Source: Dysidea avara (taxonomy: Eukaryota > Porifera > Demospongiae > Dictyoceratida > Dysideidae). Taken from it: 64,000 nt of DNA. Below are positions 55,894 through 64,000 of this stretch, in pieces. The stretch lies in NCBI RefSeq assembly GCF_963678975.1, contig NC_089281.1, positions 4,675,277 to 4,739,276 of the forward strand. Direction: 5' to 3'. The number at the start of each line of letters is the position of its first letter. Within the stretch, counting starts at the first letter, position 1. A program made the position numbers and the translations under genes. The notes under the pieces are model-generated. The model worked only from the letters and a program-made list of their open reading frames with translations, was not told where the DNA came from and did no database searches.

Positions 55894-57470
55894 CTACCAC
55901 AATAGACTAAGGCTTCCATTCCTTGGACACTGTAGATAATGCTGAGGGAAAAAAAAATGAAATTCGGAAGTTGTGCAGGTTTTTGCTGAGATGGTCAAAC
56001 ATGATACGTACTAACTCAGCACAATGCTAATGTTAGTAGACAGGTAACATTGCCATGACTAGATTACTTATAAACACAAGTATATACCTTTTTATGTGAT
56101 TGTGATGAAGGAACATCGCTGGAGGCTGAAGTAACTTCATCAGGACTATCCGAACGTTCCGACCCATCTGGACGCGTCCAACACTGAATGAACCCATCCT
56201 GGGTTGCTACAAACACACAGTCTTCTCTAAAACATAAACCAGTTAATCGTTCAGACCAAATCTTCTTGTTCACTAGAGGTTCCATAAGATTCACCTCGCT
56301 CATCTTCGGAGCAGTATCATCACTGACTGTGAACTCTCCAAAACCACTGCTAGCAGAATTGACACGATGGTGGCTTGGGCTAACAAACATGTTACGTAAT
56401 TTCTTAGGAAATTTTTTATCCTTGTGTGAGCGGCCCTTCTTTTTCCCGGTTGGAGAAAGGCTTCTTTCTTTTAAATTTTTAGCATTGTTCACCTGCAAAT
56501 GAGCGTCGTTTACTGTAACTACAGGTAGACTAGACTCCATTTTCACTTGTGAGTCTGGTAAATGAGTTTCAGTTTCTTGAGTTACACTTCCTCCCTGGGA
56601 TACAGATTCCTCTGGCCTGGGAGACATGGACTGACTTGATGGACTCAGTGAGGAAAGTGCATCACCTCTATCATCTGGTAAATGGCTGGTACTTTGATCA
56701 GCCAGAAACTTTGAGTCTCTACGGTAAGATCTAAGTCGTGTAAACGGTCGTCGTATCTTTAGTGCATCTCCAGAAAGCTCCCATAGTAAAATGTGAGTGT
56801 CCTGGCCCACAGAGCCAAACCGGTAAGAAATGACACCCAACTTTCTTTCTTCAACAACCTGTTTCGGAATACTAGAAGATCTTGGCCTCATGTCATTTTC
56901 ATTGTCTACTATTTCAACACCTGTCGATTCACCAGCACTACTAGTGTATGGGTCAAACGCAACAGCATTGATCCATGATTTGTGGCCTTCTCCTCTTGCA
57001 ATAATTTTACGGTGTTGGAATGACCAAACGTTCACCATATCATCTTCACCTCCTGTCACAATGTAATTGCCATCAGGACTCCAACAAACACAAAGCAGTG
57101 CTCCAAAATAGCTTCTCATTTTTCCATATAACTCATGCATTTTAAAGTTGTATACTCGCAGATACCCATCCTGGCTTACCACAGCCAAGTGAGTGCAGTC
57201 TGGGGAAAAAGCTATTTCATTCACAGATCCATGGCCCACAGACCACTTCTCTAAAATTTGACACTTTTGCTTTGACTTGCATGTGTAAATTTTTGTACTT
57301 TCTGACTCCAGTTCTTTGGTCAAACCAAACTGTACTTTAGTTCCGCTGACCTTCTGCTTACATTCAGTGTCCCAGAGGTATATGTGGCCACTTCTATGGC
57401 CAGTGACGAACATTGTCTCACAGCCAGGGAACCATTTGATGCATGTCACTTGAGTATTGTCAACAGAACC
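55894..57470 (-). CDS. WDR20: WDR20 homologue (WD-repeat activator of USP12/USP46 deubiquitinases), C-terminal part
   Basis: The main exon is 56088-57470 (acceptor TGTTCTCCGTAG, donor GTATAT, phase 0), and the last is 55894-55941 (acceptor TTTTTCCCTCAG), which ends SLSLLW then TAG. The protein matches WDR20: VTCIKWFPGCETMF, IYTCKSK, WSVGHGSVNEIAFSPD, LAVVSQDGYLRVYNF, YFGALLCVCWSPDGNYIVTG, EDDMVNVWSF, GHKSWINAVAFDPYT, then YRFGSVGQDTHILLWEL. A long disordered Ser-rich insertion precedes the last blades (LMEPLVNKKIWSERLTGLCF), as in vertebrates. In animals WDR20 binds and activates USP12 and USP46. The roughly 150 N-terminal residues are not visible up to 64000 and must lie in unseen or missed exons. 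The C-terminal 16 residues are not family-like. Confidence 0.88.
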
Positions 57471-57551
57471 CTACGGAGAACACCAAGATTAACATATGAA
57501 TAGGGTACACATGTAATGTAACACTGTCCACATTCACTGAAATGATAGTTC

Positions 57552-57958
57552 CCACACACACACACACACGCACAAGCAAAGCCTTTGGCTGCAGCTGGAC
57601 ACATGGTTCCACCTATCCAGTGTACCAGCACTGGGACACTTGTGCACTACTCGCGTGCTAAGAGTCAGCACAGGCAAATCCTCCTGGGGCAGGGCTAGTA
57701 ACCCACAGGAGGCTACCATGTCTCATAGGTGAAGGTGTGGGCACCCGAAATCCACCTCGACCTTCACTAACTATGCGAGACATGGACAGTTGCATTTGCT
57801 TTCCCAGTTAACACCAGGTCACCATTTAACAGGCAAACTGGAACAATGTGAGAGAAGCTTCTTGCTCAAGGAAACAACAACAACACCAATTTCGCATAAC
57901 CAGGCATCAAACCTGGGACCATTCAATTACCAGGCCGATGCTCTAGCCACTTGACTAT
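57552..57958 (-). repeat. SINE family B, near full length
   Basis: Read on the minus strand: GCATAGTCAAGTGGCTAGAG (A box), CCCAGGTTTGATGCC (B box), a body with CTCACATTGTTCCAGTTTGC and GTTACTAGCCCTGCCCCAGG, and 3' end AAAGGCTTTGCTTGTGCGTG followed by (GT)n. It gives the full-length layout of about 400 bases and shows that GT/TGCG repeats are the tail of this family. It lies in an intron of the WDR20-like gene if further 5' exons exist. Confidence 0.8.
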
Positions 57959-57998
57959 GCACACACACGCATGCACTAGAAAGAAGGGTTTGTAATTC

Positions 57999-58879
57999 GG
58001 GCGTCACTATTCAGTGGACTGGACTACTGGACTGGAACACTGGACTGGACTACTGGACTGACATATTTTTGGTTTTTGCACATTCTATGGTTGGATTTAC
58101 GGAGTCTTGCTAGTAAGAACCCTTTGGGCACCTGCAGCCCACTTCTAAACACTGAAGACAAACAGTGGAATATGCGAAAACTGTCTCTTAATAATTTCGC
58201 TACTGTTCATTATGCTACTATACAACACTTATTCCTTACCTGGTGTGAAGTAATGCTGCAGGCAGTGCAGGGAATTCCGCCAGTGAATGTGACAGCAATA
58301 GTTAACCAGCAATCAACTAGCCAGTAGACAATATCCTTCAAGATATATCCTTAGAGCAAGCTTGAGGAGCAAGCTAGTCTCATTAGTCTTGCTCTCACTA
58401 GTCTCGCTGTTTCAGTGTAGGGGCTTATCAAATAAAGATTATAAGCGCCCATGCTGAAATATCTCTAATTGGTAAGCCCCTGCACTGACTAGAGAGGTCT
58501 GGCCATGCTGGCGAGACTAGCTTGCTCCTCAAGGATATCTTGAAAGATTGTCTACTGGCTAATTGATCGCTGGTTAACTATAATATATTGCTGTCATATT
58601 CAGTTCCCTGCACTGCCTGCAGCATTACTACACACCAGGTAAGGAATAAGTGTTGTATAGTGGCATAATGAACAATAGCGAAATTATTAAGAGACAGTTT
58701 TCGCATATTCCACTGTTTGTCTTCAGTGTTTAGAAGTGGACTGCAGGTGCCCTAAGGTTGCTTACTAGCAAGATCCCATGAATCCAACCATAGAATGTGT
58801 AAAAACCAAAAATATGTCAGTCCAGTAGTCCAGTCCAGTGTTCCAGTCCAGTAGTCCAGTCCACTGAATAGTAACCCCA
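57999..58879. mobile_element. Mutator-like fold-back element (881 bp)
   Basis: An exact 9-bp direct repeat, TTGTAATTC, flanks it (57990-57998 and 58880-58888). Inverted arms of about 400 bases start GGGCGTCACTATTCAGTGGA on the left and TGGGGTTACTATTCAGTGGA in complement on the right. The arms include repeated GGACTACTGGACTGG and GTCTCTTAATAATTTCGC. The short centre contains an AGGGGCTTATCA / TAAGCCCCT stem. No transposase was found. Confidence 0.85.
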
Positions 58880-60411
58880 TTGTAATTCACTACAACTAAA
58901 GAACTATTAAATATCATGTCATGGATTTCAATTTCCGGAATTCGAAAAAGATTACACAATACTACATACTGAAACAACAAAGTTGAACAGTTGCTATGGC
59001 AATGTCTTTTATTACATTCATGGTCACTGTAGGCCATCAGGTACTAAATGTTTCCTTAACAACCAATTAACAACAACAATTAAGGATCCTCTGATCTGCC
59101 AATAGGAGACCTTTTCAGGACTTCTTTACAGTTTACATACTAAAAGCTTCCAAACTTTACAGGATTTGTGAAGAGTATTCAATATTATGGTGTTGGATAG
59201 TGGAAGCACATCATGATAAGTCCTAGCATGTTTTAAGTCTGTTTTGTTGCATTGCACATTTTGAAGTGATTTAACAATTCAAAACTATATCAATACAGTG
59301 CTCAAAACCCAGTAACTGCAGGCCAGAACAAAATTTGTGCTGCAGTTACTGACTTTTGGTCTGCAGCACTAACATTACATGCTAATATAACAAGGGTCTG
59401 GGGAGATCCTCTGAAATTGAATTTGACAGTGATCTACTATTAATATTTGCTTGACTTTTATTAGTGTGACTGGTAATTTAGTCGGGTTATTTTTACATGT
59501 TCAGCAGTAGAAAGTATTGGTCAGTTGTACAAGGAATTTGAACAGAAACTGCCTACTGTTATTTTGAGCTCTGTCAATACCACACATACTTCCTGTGCAA
59601 GACCTTCCTACACCCCCCAAATTGCATTCTAAAATAGCAGTTGAAATAACTGTGAGATTCAAGTACATTGACGTCTTTGATATCAGTATGACCAGCACTG
59701 TCATCCACACAAATTCTCCTACAACTATCAAACTGAAAGGTACACAGTTTACTCCAGTAAAGGACCAAACTATATCACCATTGTCCAGCTTACAATAAGA
59801 CAGTTCAACAGGCATACACTGTGCTTTCAATTATTTTTAAAAGCTACATGCCAGATGTGTATCTTGTGACCCCATTAGCCGCAATAGATGTCATGCCCCT
59901 TTGTAACTGCCAAATACAGGCAAATGCTCATGCACACAATACTTCATAGAATATATCATATATCATGACATGTTGCTGTAAGTGTACCGTATAGCAGACT
60001 TTTCTCTCACACAAGTTGATGTGCGAAAATAAATCATGCAACATTACAATCCTCGCAAGAATTTATTACTCCTGCTAACAAGCATTTGCATAGATGTAAA
60101 GCAATACATTCAAAATTAGTATGTTTCATTGTATCTGTGATGGATTTACGTAGGCAACTACAGTTTGCTGGAGAAAAAGGGTAACCGTTTTGTGCTACTC
60201 AGCAATGTTCAGTGAAGAAAAACAGGTTGTGTATGAAAACAAGCAACTCGAGCTGTTTGGCTAAATTTTACAGGTGCTAAAACCTCTTATCACCATTTTC
60301 AAAGACAGACTGGAACACCATTATGTGCTACTTAATTAGGAACAATCATTTGATTTTATAATATGTACGTGATACCAAGAGTTCATAATAAATATATGTA
60401 TATATACGTAT
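58880..60411. other. Unresolved stretch
   Basis: An open region at about 59574-59830 has frames on both strands, including a minus frame with a CTTTCAG acceptor (FDSCRRICVDDSAGHTDIKD), but I could not decide strand or family. No repeat ends recognised. Confidence 0.3.
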
Positions 60412-60515
60412 ATACTGAGGAGAGTATCCTACTCTCATATACCCCTGTAGAAGGGCGTATCATGAAATTATGATGTAGCACTTCTGAGTTAGCCTGTTTT
60501 TCTTTGTATAATTAA

Positions 60516-61196
60516 TAGTGATGCACCGATACCGATACTAGTATTGGTATCGGCCCTATTTTGGCGGTATCGGACTTGTATTGGTAAAGCTATAAATGCC
60601 CGATACTTTAAATGACGTCATTTAATTACTTATCAAGATGGCGGCGTACATAGCGCATTGAACGGAGTTGAGCAAAAGCTGATATACCGTACAGCGTAAT
60701 AATTTGACGGGGGGAAATTTTGATGAATTCACTCATTGTCAAATATTTACGAGGAAAATTTGGACGAATGTGCTGACTTCAGTATTCTAATTAACCAGTC
60801 ACGTGAGCTTTGACGAGGAAAAATTTGACGAATTGCAACAATTCGTCAAATTCGTCAAAATTCCCCCCATCGAATTATTACGCTGTATGGTAAGCCATGA
60901 ATTCCTTAAAAGAAGCCAGCTACTAGCGTTATTAGCACAGTGGAAACTGAAGTAAGCCACGAAATTAGATTTATTGAAGCCATAAACTTATCTTCGCACG
61001 TAATTGATAGCCACAAATCCAGCAAATTGCAGTTGATGGGATTAGCAAATGAGTTTAGTAAGCTAAATCACTAGCTGTTTCTTGAGAGAAATTCCTGTGC
61101 GGCAAAGTATCGGTATCGGATCGATATCAGCCATTTCTGGCCTCAAATGTATCAGTATCGGATCGGTAGTGAAAAAGTGGTATTGGTGCATCACTA
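60516..61196. mobile_element. hAT-like MITE nested in the outer element
   Basis: The ends are TAGTGATGCACCGATACC and the complement of TAGTGATGCACCAATACC. The flanks ATAATTAA (60508-60515) and ATAATCAA (61197-61204) match at 7 of 8 positions. The interior has paired GGTATCGG-type repeats and AAGATGGCGGCG (60637-60648, YY1-like). Confidence 0.82.
60685..60892. mobile_element. Innermost TIR element
   Basis: The arms start TACCGTACAGCGTAATAATT and, in complement, TACCATACAGCGTAATAATT. The next bases are GACGGGGGGAAATTTTGA on the left. About 208 bases, bordered by TA. Fully contained in the hAT-like MITE. Confidence 0.78.
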
Positions 61197-61537
61197 ATAA
61201 TCAATGATGCATTAGTTGAGAATGATATTGATTGAACGCGGGCCTAACAACGTCGCTAGCAACCAAATTAACTCCAGCTCTAAGCATTTCTCACCGAACT
61301 ATAATCATTCATTCATTCATGGGTTAAGACCACTTCGTAGGCATTTCTTGCTAGGCCATTCACGAATACGACTATCCTGAGCATTGCGATTATGAAATGG
61401 TGCTAATGATTCTTGTACTTCTATGGCTGCTCATACACCACAAACCGCAAGATCTTGTTGTTACATCGTAACTTCACAGTACACCCTTCTACAGGGAGTA
61501 GGATACTCTCCTCAGTATCTATATATATATATTATAT

Positions 61538-61655
61538 AGTTATATAACGGCCACGAGTGCTCTGCCTGATATAAACGCACGAGCCTGAGGGCCGTCAGGC
61601 CCGAAGGCAAGTGCGTTTATACAGGCAGAGCACGAGTGCACATTGTATAACTGTT
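61538..61655. repeat. Hairpin with a GC-rich loop
   Basis: The arms are about 61539-61580 and 61611-61652, with ACGAGTGCTCTGCCTG and its complement and GTGCGTTTAT. The loop is GAGCCTGAGGGCCGTCAGGC. The design is as in 35636-35770 and 36727-36880. Confidence 0.78.
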
Positions 61656-62220
61656 ATGTACCATTCACCTAATAGGTGGGGAGAGTCTCATAAGACATAA
61701 CGTCACCAATATGTATAATGTTTACCAAGCAGCCAATGGCGATTGAAAAAGCCAACGCGGTGGCCACAACTCTAGTCTACAATATATAAACGTACTTATA
61801 CACCTTACTAGTCTGGTGCCATCTGAGCTCAGATTAAACTGTAGTCCACTTCGACAATGACTCAATAAAATTATTATATTCTAAATAATACTCACCTTTA
61901 TGTTCAATTGTGGTAACTGGTTTTTGTCATGCCATCAGATTCGAGTTTAGCCAGTGTGAATAGTAAGAATTAGACTAGTATCATTTAGTAGTTTGGTTTT
62001 GTTTACTTAAACTGTCTATTAGCTGCTTTTTTTTTCGCTAGAGAAAATCACTATGGCGATTAGTCTGGCGCTTAGTCTATATGGCGACTGAGTGATCACG
62101 CTGGCATGGTGAGCACTACATGATGAGAGTCGAACAGCGAATGCAGGTTAGTTATATAATTATCCTATAGCGTACTAGCTTTCAATATCTCAGGTGGCTG
62201 CAGTACTGTAGAGGGAACGT
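61656..62220. other. Non-coding stretch
   Basis: Nothing recognised apart from a GATTAGTCTGGCGCTTAG string near 62060 related to the hairpin at 6459. Confidence 0.35.
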
Positions 62221-62425
62221 CAGGGATTTTTCTAGGGGGGGCAAAGGGGGCATTTTTCCCCTCCTGAAAATGATTTTGCCCCCCCCTGAACTCTGCCTCA
62301 ACCAGCCTGAGTAAATAGGTGATTTAGCCTAATTTAAGCTCTGCCCCCCCCCCCCCCCCCCTCCCCCCTCAATTTCTGAAAAACTCGGATCGCTCCCCTC
62401 AATTTATTTTCTAGAAAAATCCCTG
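62221..62425. mobile_element. Short hAT-like MITE with a 5-bp target duplication
   Basis: The ends are CAGGGATTTTTCTAG and its complement. The flanks are AACGT at 62216-62220 and 62426-62430. G- and C-runs lie inside, with poly-C at about 62343-62360. The CAGGG start and the 5-bp duplication resemble those of the intact element at 46465. Confidence 0.8.
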
Positions 62426-62583
62426 AACGTCATTGCAACGTTCGGCTTGGTTACCCACAATCAATGTTAGAAACCTGGCCTTTATAAGTGTTACAGCTGG
62501 ACCTTTACATGTCAGGCTATAAAAGAATTCGAGTGATCTGTGAGGTACCTTTCCACCTATTAGGTGAGGTGTAGTAGTGGTCT

Positions 62584-62770
62584 CAGCTGCTGGCACTTGT
62601 GCATTGCTGCACAAAACTGCAGCCAGTGCAATATCTGTATATTGCACTGCAGCCGGTGCATTATAACTTATAATGCACTCGTTGTGGTCTACAAAACTGC
62701 AACCAGTGCGTTATAAGTTATAATGCACTCACTGTGGTCTGCAGCAGTGCAATATACAAATTATGGCACT
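62584..62770. repeat. Local array of palindromic units (GCATTATAACTTATAATGC)
   Basis: GCATTATAACTTATAATGCA (about 62659-62678) and GCGTTATAAGTTATAATGCA (about 62708-62727) each are near-palindromes. They alternate with ACAAAACTGCARCCAGTGC, GTGCAATAT and TTGTGGTCT words that recur two to three times. Confidence 0.65.
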
Positions 62771-64000
62771 GGCGGTGCCTTTGAACTGCCCACGCAGAGT
62801 GGTACATATATGTTATGAACTCTTGGTCTCTTATTGAATTTGTACATTATTAATTAATAAAATAATAATAAACACAAAACTCTATACCATATTTATTTGG
62901 TTAAATGCCACAGTATTTATTATCATAGTTAGTAAAATCAATGCAACAACTATTCAAATTCGACCACAACCCAATGATCAAAAATGACACTGAAGCCCTT
63001 ATTTTTAAAATTGATCGTGGCACCATTAAAGTGTGTGGCTACTATTAAGGTGCGATGATTAACCAAGTAAAGATGGCACATGCAAACTGCCCTAAAAGGG
63101 ATATTAAAGCTCTCACAATAAAAACGGACGTGTAAAATTTACACCAAAGGACTGTGAACTTTACAAACACTACATTTTAGCCTTTGCATATAGTATAATT
63201 ATTGTATAGTAACTACAATCTAACAATGGTAAAATGAGACACACTAATTTTATTAACATACTCATTAGGTGTCAGATTAGAGGGGTTTAAGGACTTACTG
63301 TATCCAAATGCTACGTAGTCATCATCTGATACTACATTGCAACACAGCAAATTACATCAAGACACAATAAGTATGAGCAACTGATAAGGATGCATCGTCT
63401 TAGCACTAGTTAGCAGTAGCTTCTAATTCATTACATTGTTACAGACAATGCTTAAACAGTTTATGAAATTAATTGAAACACTCCTTCCATTGTTAATGTG
63501 CATGACAGAACCACTACATGAAAAGTAGAATACAGTACAGTATAGTAAGGTTTGGGCTCCCTGCCAAAAATATCTAAAGGAGGACAAAAGTAATTCCATG
63601 ATGCATCCATTGTAGATGCTGCGATAGGTGAAGGGAATTTCTTGGGCCTAAGTAACAGCTAACAGTCAAACCTATAGCGTTACTTGTGGTCAAGTTATGC
63701 TTGCATGAGTTAATCATGGAAAATTTAAAATCTTGTAGGGAAGAGTTTGGGGTCACTCTGAAATTTTTACTTGGATATGATTGTTAGACAATGTTGCCAA
63801 GCCGTCAAGTGTAGCTGGATTGTGGGTCGAGGGTAGCACATAATGGCCTCCTGTGCTGAATATCATGCTAATAGTGGAAACCAACTGTAATTTCCATAGT
63901 GATAGGATTGATTGCAGGGGTGTTTTCTGTATTATATCTTCATTTGTTGTGCTGTGCAACAGGTGCTGAAAATGAAGTTGAATGGAAAAGTCAGGGCGTA
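62771..64000. other. Non-coding stretch to the right edge
   Basis: No gene, RNA or defined repeat recognised. The N-terminal exons of the WDR20-like gene were searched for by eye here and not found. Confidence 0.35.

Larger units (their letters stand above)
60412..61518. mobile_element. Outer TIR element hosting two nested elements
   Basis: The ends read ATACTGAGGAGAGTATCCTA on the left and the complement at 61499-61518 on the right, continuing through CCCTGTAGAAGGG. The length is about 1.1 kb, of which 60516-61196 is a second element. The target site is obscured by TA repeats on both sides. Confidence 0.8.

Noticed and set aside
59501-59830. 109-residue minus frame and opposite plus frame
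   Set aside because: Both strands are open over the same bases and neither matches a family; strand cannot be decided. Not part of WDR20.

Overview
This window is AT-rich animal DNA, most likely from a sponge (Demospongiae). The evidence is split genes with GT-AG introns, single-exon GABA-B-like class C receptors, ZU5/UPA, Death and CARD domains, and a very dense load of DNA transposons, SINEs and a LINE. Species assignment is inference. No prokaryotic, organelle or viral gene was seen.

Layout. 1-477 (minus): 5' end of an unrecognised gene behind a CpG-rich promoter. 1.1-7.1 kb: repeats, including a duplicated inverted segment that carries one intact-looking exon. 8.2-10.5 kb (plus): GABA-B-like receptor A. 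15.0-16.1 kb (minus): single-exon membrane-anchored sulfotransferase. 17-25 kb: MITEs, SINEs, (GT)n and a broken CR1/L2-like LINE. 25.9-26.8 kb (minus): two exons of a CARD protein. 29.2-31.5 kb (plus): receptor B, a close paralogue lying in a roughly 3.5-4.3 kb duplicated segment. 32.9-33.7 kb: dead pogo-like transposase. 38.4-50.2 kb (minus): a nine-exon gene that I assembled by splice sites and reading phase. 50-54 kb: MITEs and a CpG-rich stretch with candidate first exons. 55.9-57.5 kb (minus): WDR20 homologue. 58-62.5 kb: nested and fold-back transposons.

The most interesting locus is the nine-exon gene. Its exons join in phase without exception and predict a 966-residue protein: a short glycosylated N-terminus, seven membrane segments, a cytoplasmic tail, then ZU5, UPA and Death domains. 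That is an UNC5-like signalling tail on a seven-pass receptor. Two transposons sit in it. An intact hAT-type element (46465-50047) lies in intron 1. A 2.4-kb fold-back element (41488-43852) lies inside the UPA coding exon with a 4-bp target duplication, and taking it out with one duplicate copy restores the phase exactly. The allele shown here is therefore probably broken.

The genes do not form an operon-like unit. Two receptor types (GABA-B-like and 7TM-ZU5-Death) and a CARD protein lie within about 42 kb, but any functional link between them is only a suggestion.
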